Shown in pieces: positions 1 through 4,741 of a stretch of DNA of 5,228 bases; position 1 is the stretch's first letter; each line of letters opens with the position of its first letter. Made by a program: the position numbers and the translations under genes. The stretch lies in NCBI GenBank assembly GCA_028290085.1, contig JAQGKN010000275.1, positions 1 through 5,228 of the forward strand. Direction: 5' to 3'. Source of the DNA: Hyphomicrobiales bacterium (GTDB lineage Bacteria; Pseudomonadota; Alphaproteobacteria; Rhizobiales; Beijerinckiaceae). The notes under the pieces were generated by a model, which searched no databases, had not been told where the DNA came from, and saw nothing but the letters and a program-made list of their open reading frames with translations.

Positions 1-59
1 TTTCGCTTAGGAAAGCCAATGACCGCGAACAAGCTGCCTATGGACCCCGGCTGGGTTGA
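1..59 (+). CDS. brnT: BrnT-family toxin, C-terminal end only (gene starts upstream of window)
   Basis: In the frame starting at base 3, the window begins with the peptide SLRKANDREQAAYGPRLG followed by TGA at 57-59. The pattern (I)S-x-R-K-A-x-x-x-E-x-x-x-Y is the characteristic C-terminus of BrnT, the RelE-fold ribonuclease toxin of BrnT/BrnA type II toxin-antitoxin systems. The call rests on 18 residues, but it is strongly backed by the complete BrnA-like gene that overlaps it, starting at 19, in the usual toxin-first order. In this family the toxin cleaves RNA and is neutralised by BrnA, and the complex represses its own promoter, which would lie upstream of the window. The catalytic residues are not visible here, so it cannot be said whether the toxin is intact. 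Confidence 0.75.
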   Translation, partial: SLRKANDREQAAYGPRLG

Positions 60-273
60 CCCCGACGATGCTCCGGATCTCAGCACGGCTGAATGGCGTG
101 CGAAACTCGCGGCGGCGCCAGTGAGGCGTGGGCGTCCGAAATCTGCCACGCCGAAGATTTCTACCACACTTCGTCTGGATGCCGACGTGCTCGACTATTT
201 CCGGGGAGCGGGGCCGGGCTGGCAATCGCGCATCAATGCGGCTTTGCTCGATTGGGTGAGGCGGGGCGGGTAA
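19..273 (+). CDS. brnA: BrnA-family antitoxin (ribbon-helix-helix)
   Basis: This complete 84-residue protein resembles BrnA antitoxins, which bind and neutralise BrnT and act as DNA-binding autorepressors. Residues 8-26 (MDPGWVDPDDAPDLSTAEW) form the acidic, Asp/Pro-rich N-terminal segment expected to contact the toxin. A basic linker RRGRPKSA (36-43) follows. The C-terminus has the ribbon-helix-helix hallmark: strand ISTTLRLD (47-54), helix DVLDYFRGAG (56-65), then GPGWQSRINAALLDWV (65-80), very typical of the family. The start at 19 is chosen because AGGAAA (9-14) lies a few bases upstream; the in-frame ATG at 40 has no such site and would remove part of the toxin-binding segment. The gene overlaps the toxin gene by 41 bp, consistent with translational coupling. 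The length is normal and there is no sign of damage. Confidence 0.88.
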   Translation: MTANKLPMDPGWVDPDDAPDLSTAEWRAKLAAAPVRRGRPKSATPKISTTLRLDADVLDYFRGAGPGWQSRINAALLDWVRRGG

Positions 274-299
274 GTCTGCCAGTTCGCCGCGCACGTGCG

Positions 300-608
300 G
301 TGTCGCTGGGCTCCTGGTGGTGGTTCCTGTGGCCCGTCCTTCTCGTCATCGAGCTGCTGTGGGCAGCCGCCATCGGCCTGCTCTGGTGGAAGAACGGCCT
401 CGGAGCGAGTATGCGCCAACTTAGGAGCAATGAGCTCGGCTATATCGTCTGTTTCGCCGGAGCGGAAGTGAAGCCGGAGTATTGCGGCTTTGCTGCCAGT
501 CAAACGTGGCCGATGCTGGAAAGCATCCGCTGGGGTGACGCTGATCGCATCACCGCTTTACCGCGCCCCATTCTGCAAGCGCCGATGTCGTCATCGCGAG
601 GAGCGTGA
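300..608 (+). CDS. Possible small Trp-rich single-pass membrane protein (hypothetical, uncertain)
   Basis: I do not recognise a family. An open frame runs through this stretch with strong G/C third positions over about 303-400, as expected for real coding sequence in this genome. It encodes a hydrophobic helix rich in Trp (WWWFLWPVLLVIELLWAAAI, then GLLWWKNGLG), with a cytoplasm-like K/R-containing tail. The GTG at 300 is the most plausible start (about 102 residues). There is no good ribosome binding site, and TTG 252 or ATG 408 cannot be excluded. The stop (606-608) falls within the left arm of the dispersed repeat at 589-671, so the last residues (about MSSSRGA) are encoded by repeat DNA. 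The original C-terminus may therefore have been lost or replaced. If this is not a gene, then 274-821 contains no gene. Confidence 0.35.
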   Translation: MSLGSWWWFLWPVLLVIELLWAAAIGLLWWKNGLGASMRQLRSNELGYIVCFAGAEVKPEYCGFAASQTWPMLESIRWGDADRITALPRPILQAPMSSSRGA

Positions 609-671
609 GCTCGGCGGCGATCCAGGAGTCGCAGGACCGTACTGGATTGCTTCGCTTCGCTCGCAAAGACG
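589..671. repeat. Dispersed palindromic intergenic repeat (REP-like, alphaproteobacterial type)
   Basis: The left arm begins CGTCATCGCGAGGAGCG (589-605) and ends GATCCAG near 625. The right arm CTGGATTGCTTCGCTTCGC continues TCGCAAAGACG to 671. The right arm reverse-complemented reads CGTCTTTGCGAGCG...GCAATCCAG, so the arms form an imperfect inverted repeat around a loop containing GAGTCGCAGGACCGTA. The minus strand of the right arm translates as FASEAKQSS, a peptide often seen as a mis-annotation of this repeat family in Bradyrhizobium-like genomes. I recognise this from memory, and copy number cannot be judged from one window. The family may form mRNA hairpins or mark recombination sites; no function is visible here. 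Confidence 0.75.
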
Positions 672-749
672 GCAACGCGTTTCGTGCCCAAGTTTGGGCC
701 GGTTATGCAAAGACCTCAACCGGAAGAAACGTGGGCCGAAACGCCGACG

Positions 750-782
750 AAAAACCCCGCCCGTGATCGCTCACGAGCGGGG
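750..782 (-). terminator. Rho-independent terminator of the amidohydrolase gene
   Basis: On the minus strand the sequence CCCCGC-TCGTGA-GCGA-TCACGG-GCGGGG forms a near-perfect stem of about 12 pairs (one mismatch) with a four-base loop. It is immediately followed by TTTTT (complement of 750-754). It lies about 40 bases after the stop codon of the leftward amidohydrolase gene (822-824), so that transcript is expected to end here. On the plus strand the hairpin is followed by TCAAATC, without a T-run, so termination should act mainly leftward. Confidence 0.9.
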
Positions 783-821
783 TCAAATCATCATCTCAAC
801 CTGATGCCGGGGATTGCTCCC

Positions 822-1835
822 TTACTTCACGCCGAGAAGCTTCTGCGCGTTTTTGAAGCCGATTTTTTCGCGCATCTCGATCGACATGTCGATCGATTCC
901 AGAACCGCGATGGTGTCGCGGATGAAGCCGGGGCCCTTCTCCGGGTCGAAGGGCGAGTCGGAGGCGAAGAGCACCTTGTCTTCGCCGTAGAAGGAGAGAC
1001 CGCACTCAGTCGCGGGTTTCGAACCGAACACGGCCGTGTCGGCATAGAAGTCCTTGAAATAGTCGAAGGGGCGCTTCTTCAGGTTCTGCAGGACGACCGA
1101 GTAATCCTCATCCGAGGTGCGCTTGCCGAGCTGATCCCAGCCGGGTCCGACGCGACCTTCGAAGAAGGGCACCATGGCGCCAAGGTGATGGGCGAGAACC
1201 TTCAGTTCCGGCAGCTTGTCCATCATGCCCGAGAACACGAGGCGCGCCATGGCGGCGGAGGTCTCGTAGGGCCAGCCGAAGGTCCACCAGATTTCGTACT
1301 TGGACTTGGGCTCGTTCTTGTAGTCGGTGATGTCGCCAGCGGTGCGCGAGGGGTGCAGGAACACCGGCTTGCCGTGCTTGGCGGCGGTCTCGAACACACC
1401 GAAGTACTTCGGGTCGTCGAGCGGGTCGCCGTTGATGTTGGTGTGGACCTGCAGGCCGTTTGCGCCGAGCTGGAAGGCGCGCTCGGCTTCCTTGACGGCG
1501 TTGGGCGAGTTCATCGGCAGCGAGGCGAGGAAGCCGACGAAATATTCCGGGTACTTGCGGCAGAGTTCGGCCATGCCGTCGTTGCCGAGGCGGGCGAATT
1601 CTTCGACCTGCTCAGGGGTGCCCAAAGCTTCGAGCGGGGGCATGCCGAGCGAGATGACCTGCGTGTAATTGTGCTCGCGGAACTTGTCGACGCAGCGGCG
1701 GCGCTCGTCGAGATCGTAGATGCAGGGGATGCCGCGCATCCGCTTGCCGATGTCTTTTGCGGCGCCTTCGGATTCCAGCATCTTCTCCCAAAGTCCCTGG
1801 GGGAAAAAGTGGCAGAACGAGTCGATGTAACGCAT
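822..1835 (-). CDS. ACMSD-like amidohydrolase family protein (probable metal-dependent hydrolase or decarboxylase)
   Basis: This complete 337-residue protein has the usual length of the amidohydrolase-2/ACMSD family, whose members are cytosolic metal-dependent TIM barrels that decarboxylate or hydrolyse organic acids such as aminocarboxymuconate semialdehyde or hydroxybenzoates. Visible family marks are IDSFCHFFP (4-12), FLHPSR with H161, KVLAHHLGAMVPFFEGR with H216/H217 (212-228), and LFASDSPFDPEKGP with D293 (289-302), at positions matching the ACMSD metal and catalytic residues. The strand-1 motif usually reads H-x-H, but here it is F7-C8-H9, so one metal ligand appears absent. The start at 1835 is supported by GGAGGAG (complement of 1841-1847) five bases upstream. 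The gene is divergent from a LysR regulator, sharing a 146-bp control region with a LysR-type box, and has its own terminator. That suggests regulated, single-gene transcription. The substrate is unknown. Confidence 0.87.
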   Translation of the reverse strand: MRYIDSFCHFFPQGLWEKMLESEGAAKDIGKRMRGIPCIYDLDERRRCVDKFREHNYTQVISLGMPPLEALGTPEQVEEFARLGNDGMAELCRKYPEYFVGFLASLPMNSPNAVKEAERAFQLGANGLQVHTNINGDPLDDPKYFGVFETAAKHGKPVFLHPSRTAGDITDYKNEPKSKYEIWWTFGWPYETSAAMARLVFSGMMDKLPELKVLAHHLGAMVPFFEGRVGPGWDQLGKRTSDEDYSVVLQNLKKRPFDYFKDFYADTAVFGSKPATECGLSFYGEDKVLFASDSPFDPEKGPGFIRDTIAVLESIDMSIEMREKIGFKNAQKLLGVK

Positions 1836-1919
1836 GAGTGCTCCTCCGGGCGGAAATCGTTGGGGCGACAGAGAACAGGCTGGCGGCTCTTTGACAAATA
1901 CAGAGGTTGAAGGGCAGCC

Positions 1920-1934
1920 ATAAATGATTTTTAT
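1920..1934. promoter_or_regulatory. Candidate LysR-type regulator binding box between divergent genes
   Basis: ATAAATGATTTTTAT is a perfect dyad (ATAAA-N5-TTTAT) containing T-N11-A (T1921, A1933), the consensus LysR-type recognition element. It extends imperfectly outward (GC at 1917-1918 pairs with GC at 1936-1937). It is a conspicuous AT-rich island in a GC-rich region. It lies 47 bp before the LysR start codon and 84 bp before the amidohydrolase start codon, so one bound regulator could repress its own gene and activate the divergent one, as is common for this family. The -10/-35 elements in 1836-1981 are not convincing enough to call. Confidence 0.6.
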
Positions 1935-1981
1935 AGCGAGATAAGGGCGGCTCCACCGGAGAGCGGCCGCAGGGGACGGAA

Positions 1982-2902
1982 ATGCTGCTGCGACAGCTTC
2001 GCTATTTTCTGGCCGTGGCCGAAGCCGGCAGCTTCACGGCGGCCGCCCGGCGGCTGCATGTGTCGCAGCCCGCGCTCGGATATCAGGTCAAGCAGCTCGA
2101 GGAGCAATTCGGCGTGGCGCTTCTCGAGCGCCATTCGCGCGGCATCGTGGCAACGCAGGCCGGGGCGGTGCTCGCGGCGCATGCCAGGCGCGTGCTGGTT
2201 GAGGTCGAGGCTACCGAGCAGGCGCTCGACGGGTTCCGGATCGCGCCTGCGGGTTCCGTCTCGCTGGGCGTGACGCCGACACCGGGGCGCGCGCTGGCGC
2301 CTGATCTCGTCGCTGCGGCGACGGTGCGGCCTGGACCGCGCATCGCGCTTCGCGAAGGCCTCAGCGACGAATTGGCGCGCCTCGTCGCCACTGGCGAGCT
2401 GGACGCCGCGCTCTGCTACGACCCGGTTGGCACCGAACGTCTAGACACCCTGCCGCTCTATACCGAAGACATCTACCTCGTCGGTCCGCCGCATCTCATG
2501 GGCAACATTTCTCAGGATGTCGGCTTTGACGATCTCGCCCGGCTTCCGCTGGTGCTGGATGGGCGCTTTCAGGCCGGGCGCCGATTGATCGAGACCATCG
2601 CACAAGCGCAGGGCACGCCGCTCGACCTGATCGAGGCGGAGGCAGTCACGGTGAAGCGTGAGCTTCTGGTGCGTCACGGGCGCTGCTCCATCGTGCCGCT
2701 GGGGCTTTTTTACGAAGAGATCAGCAGGGGGCAATTGACGGCGCGTCGTGTCGTTTCGCCGACGATCAGCCGAACCCTCGTGCTGGTGACGCGGCGCGGA
2801 CTGGCGCGTGAAACGGCAAAAGCCCTGAAAAGCGCGATCGTGCCGCTGGTCGCCCAGCGGATCGACGCGGCGGAGCTCGCCTGGCGCCAGCCCTCGGCCT
2901 GA
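1982..2902 (+). CDS. LysR-family transcriptional regulator
   Basis: This 306-residue protein has the standard LysR length and architecture. It begins MLLRQLRYFLAVAEAGSFTA, leading into a winged helix-turn-helix (about 17-37: SFTAAARRLHVSQPALGYQV). The linker helix KQLEEQFGVALLERHSRGIV (37-56) follows, then a periplasmic-binding-protein-like effector domain from about residue 90 (SVSLGVTPTPGRALAPDLV) to the C-terminus. The start is supported by AGGGGA (1971-1976) five bases upstream. It is divergent from the amidohydrolase gene, with a LysR-type box in between, and lies directly upstream of the binding protein/cupin genes on the same strand. It is the natural candidate to control both transcription units, with a pathway substrate or intermediate as co-inducer. 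The effector itself cannot be deduced. No frameshift or odd residues are seen. Confidence 0.95.
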   Translation: MLLRQLRYFLAVAEAGSFTAAARRLHVSQPALGYQVKQLEEQFGVALLERHSRGIVATQAGAVLAAHARRVLVEVEATEQALDGFRIAPAGSVSLGVTPTPGRALAPDLVAAATVRPGPRIALREGLSDELARLVATGELDAALCYDPVGTERLDTLPLYTEDIYLVGPPHLMGNISQDVGFDDLARLPLVLDGRFQAGRRLIETIAQAQGTPLDLIEAEAVTVKRELLVRHGRCSIVPLGLFYEEISRGQLTARRVVSPTISRTLVLVTRRGLARETAKALKSAIVPLVAQRIDAAELAWRQPSA

Positions 2903-2909
2903 TCCCCAA

Positions 2910-2939
2910 GATTGCGCAATCGCGAATGGCGCGCTATTC
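2910..2939. promoter_or_regulatory. Two adjacent palindromes after the LysR gene (candidate operator)
   Basis: GATTGCGCAATC (2910-2921) is a perfect 12-bp palindrome. Two bases later, GAATGGCGCGCTATTC (2924-2939) is palindromic at 14 of 16 positions. Neither is followed by a T-run, so they do not form a classical intrinsic terminator. Their place in the 131-bp gap before the solute-binding-protein gene suits an operator or promoter region. They do not resemble the ATAAA-N5-TTTAT box at 1920-1934, so a different regulator or a purely structural role is possible. Confidence 0.35.
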
Positions 2940-2963
2940 CGATTGTGTCCATAAGCAAAAAGA

Positions 2964-2996
2964 CGGAGACCATCTCCGCATCGCCCTCTGGGGAGA
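2964..2996 (+). promoter_or_regulatory. Leader hairpin with alternative pairing before the binding-protein gene
   Basis: CGGAGA-CCA-TCTCCG (2964-2978) is a perfect six-pair stem with a three-base loop. The middle arm TCTCC (2973-2977) can instead pair with a second GGAGA at 2992-2996, because GGAGAC occurs twice (2965-2970 and 2992-2997). The element ends 40 bases before the start codon at 3037, so it could lie in the mRNA leader. The pairing is seen in the sequence; any regulatory switching is inference. Confidence 0.3.
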
Positions 2997-3026
2997 CATT
3001 CAAGTCAGATCGCAGCACGATTGAGA

Positions 3027-3032
3027 AGAGGG
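3027..3032 (+). promoter_or_regulatory. Ribosome binding site fixing the start of the binding-protein gene
   Basis: AGAGGG sits four bases before ATG 3037. The frame also contains a TTG at 3034, which would begin only one base after this site, too close for initiation. ATG 3037 is therefore the better start and gives a normal signal peptide beginning MRFRSLVLG. Confidence 0.7.
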
Positions 3033-3036
3033 ATTG

Positions 3037-4038
3037 ATGCGTTTTAGAAGCCTGGTGCTCGGAGCATTGTTTACCGCGCTCGCCGCGTCGACCGCTCTTG
3101 GGCAGGCCGCTGGCAGCGGAAAGAATTTGACCATTGTCGTGGGTTTCGGACCCGGCGGTGGCTATGATGTGTGGGCGCGCCTGGTTGGACGCCACATCGG
3201 GCAGTTTCTCCCCGGAAGCCCGAACGTCATCGTGCAGAACATGCCGGGCGCGGGCGGCTACGTGGCTGCCAGCTGGCTCTATAATATCGCGCCGAAGGAC
3301 GGCAGCGTGATCGGGCTCATCTCGCGCGATGTCGCTGTCGGGCCCATCATCGGCGCACCGGGTGCACGTTTCGACGCGACCAAAATGAACTGGCTCGGCA
3401 CGCCCGCGACGGACACGAATGTCTGCATCGCCAATAACAATGCCGCCGTGCAGAGCGTCGACGATCTCATGACCAAGCAGCTGATCGTGGGTGACGTCGG
3501 CCCTGGCTCGGGCACGCGCACCTATCCCAACGCGCTGAACGAACTGCTCGGCACCAAATTTAAGCTCGTCTCCGGCTTCCCGTCTTCGGCCGACGTGTTC
3601 CTTGCGATGGAGCGCGGTGAGGTGGACGGCATTTGCGAGTCGCTCGACAGCGTGACAGGCAAGCGGCCCGACTGGATCAAGTCCGGCAAGGTGCGGATCC
3701 TGTTCCAGGGCGGTTCCGAGCCGAACCCGCATGTGAAAGCGCCTTTTGTGGTCGATCTCGCCAAGACCGACGATCAGAAGGCCGCAATCCGCTTCCTCTA
3801 CGCGGGGCAGGGGATTGGGCGTCCATTCGTGGCACCGCCGAGCTTGCCCGCCGACAAGCTCAGCGCGCTGCGCGATGCTTTCGCCAAGACCATGGCCGAT
3901 CCAGCTTTCATCGAGGATGCCGCGAAGTCCAAACTGGAGATCGAGCCCAAGGATGGCCCGCATCTCGAGGGACTCGTGCGGCAGATCTATGCGAGCCCGC
4001 AAGCGCTCGTCGACAAGATGAAGCCCTTTATGCAGTGA
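3037..4038 (+). CDS. Bug/TctC-family tripartite tricarboxylate transporter solute-binding protein
   Basis: This 333-residue exported binding protein has a signal peptide of about 22 residues: basic start MRFR, hydrophobic core LVLGALFTALAAS, probable cleavage after TALG. The mature protein shows Bug-family marks: FGPGGGYDVWAR (37-48) for the first ligand loop and QNMPGAGGYVAA (67-78), then PKDGSVIGL (86-94). In this family the periplasmic protein captures carboxylates and delivers them to TctA/TctB membrane subunits. The first loop has Gly-Tyr-Asp where many members have Ser/Thr-x-Asp, as in a known subgroup, which may reflect a different ligand. Two cysteines (C130, C200) in the exported protein could form a disulfide. 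No tctA/tctB is present in the window, so it may be an orphan or rely on distant subunits. The cupin gene begins 60 bp downstream, suggesting co-transcription. The ligand is unknown. Confidence 0.92.
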   Translation: MRFRSLVLGALFTALAASTALGQAAGSGKNLTIVVGFGPGGGYDVWARLVGRHIGQFLPGSPNVIVQNMPGAGGYVAASWLYNIAPKDGSVIGLISRDVAVGPIIGAPGARFDATKMNWLGTPATDTNVCIANNNAAVQSVDDLMTKQLIVGDVGPGSGTRTYPNALNELLGTKFKLVSGFPSSADVFLAMERGEVDGICESLDSVTGKRPDWIKSGKVRILFQGGSEPNPHVKAPFVVDLAKTDDQKAAIRFLYAGQGIGRPFVAPPSLPADKLSALRDAFAKTMADPAFIEDAAKSKLEIEPKDGPHLEGLVRQIYASPQALVDKMKPFMQ

Positions 4039-4063
4039 GCCTGTGCGCAGCGATGCCTACAGG

Positions 4064-4076
4064 TTCGATATTCGAA
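4064..4076. promoter_or_regulatory. Inverted repeat TTCGA-N3-TCGAA before the cupin genes
   Basis: This is a perfect five-base inverted repeat in the 60-bp gap between the binding-protein and first cupin genes. Its outer bases also satisfy T-N11-A (T4064, A4076), so it could be a second LysR-type site. The half-sites differ from those at 1920-1934, and T-N11-A is degenerate, so this is weak evidence. It lies 22 bp before the cupin start codon. Confidence 0.25.
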
Positions 4077-4098
4077 GCGTTTTGACCGGGAGAAAGAA

Positions 4099-4740
4099 AT
4101 GGCAGACGACACAAGGGTAACAAAAGCGGGTGCCTCCGCTGACATCGGGCACAATTCGAGCAATCAAACGACCGAAGAGAAGGTCGCGAGCCTCTATCAT
4201 TCGCAGAAGGATCGCATCTTCGTTCGCGCCATCCAGGGCGAATATAACATCAAGGGCGAGCTCGACCGCCTGCGCGCCGTGCCGCGCGTGCGCAAGGCCA
4301 AGGACATCAACTTCGTCGATGGCCCGCAGTGCTTCAGCCGTCATTACGTGGAGCCCAAGGACGGCATCACGCAGACCTTCCATCTGCATCTCGAAGAATA
4401 CGCGCCCGGCGCCTCTTCGCAGCAGCATGGCCACGTGAACGAAGCTGCCTTCTACATCCTCGATGGCGACGGCTACGAAATTCACGACGGCATCCGCTAC
4501 GACTGGCATGCGGGCGACGTTGCGATCGTGCACAACAATTGCGTGCACCAGCATTTCAACGCATCGACCACCAAGCCCGCCCGCGCGATCGTCATCAAGA
4601 CGAAGCCGATGTATCTGTTCCTGAACATGCTGTTCCAGAAGCAGGTCAAGGGCCGCGCGGTCGAGCACAGCGCGGAATCAGAAGGATTCGAAGTTCGCGA
4701 AGGCGAGCAGGACGACAATCATCCCGAGGGAGGCTACTGA
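4099..4740 (+). CDS. Cupin-domain protein, first of a tandem pair
   Basis: This complete 213-residue protein has one cupin_2 beta-barrel. An N-terminal extension with a polar start (ADIGHNSSNQTTEEK, 14-28) precedes the barrel. Cupin motif 1 is YAPGASSQQHGHVNEAAFYI (101-120), giving H110, H112 and E115. Motif 2 is AGDVAIVHNNCVHQHFNAS (138-156), giving H150. Cupins of this kind bind a divalent metal and act as dioxygenases, isomerases, decarboxylases or non-enzymatic sensors, and the reaction is not evident here. In the usual spacing the motif-1 glutamate would fall at position 116, which is Ala; E115 is one residue early, so metal binding may be altered. The proline of motif 2 is replaced by His145. 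The start has GGGAG (4088-4092) six bases upstream. The next cupin gene starts one base after the stop. Confidence 0.88.
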   Translation: MADDTRVTKAGASADIGHNSSNQTTEEKVASLYHSQKDRIFVRAIQGEYNIKGELDRLRAVPRVRKAKDINFVDGPQCFSRHYVEPKDGITQTFHLHLEEYAPGASSQQHGHVNEAAFYILDGDGYEIHDGIRYDWHAGDVAIVHNNCVHQHFNASTTKPARAIVIKTKPMYLFLNMLFQKQVKGRAVEHSAESEGFEVREGEQDDNHPEGGY

Positions 4741-4741
4741 T

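Noticed and set aside
500..691. Minus-strand open frame containing FASEAKQSS
   Set aside because: This is the spurious translation of the dispersed palindromic repeat at 589-671, not a gene.
684..1910. Long plus-strand open frame (about 408 codons) opposite the amidohydrolase gene
   Set aside because: It is the antisense shadow of a GC-rich gene. The minus strand encodes a recognisable full-length enzyme with RBS and terminator; the plus-strand product has no family marks and crosses the terminator and promoter regions.
1891..1926. TTGACA at 1891-1896 as a -35 box for the LysR gene
   Set aside because: The nearest -10-like hexamer (TAAATG, 1921) is 24 bases away, and nothing suitable occurs at 16-18 bases, so no promoter was called.
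3034..3036. TTG as start codon of the binding-protein gene
   Set aside because: It lies one base after the AGAGGG site, too close; ATG 3037 is better spaced and gives a normal signal peptide.
2710..4002. Long minus-strand open frame (about 430 codons) opposite the LysR end and the binding-protein gene
   Set aside because: It spans the ends of two clear plus-strand genes plus the intergenic gap. Its translation is Arg/His-rich low-complexity typical of shadow frames, with no domain marks.
4057..4668. Minus-strand open frame opposite the first cupin
   Set aside because: The plus strand encodes a cupin with recognisable motifs; the minus-strand product is a mirror-frame artefact.
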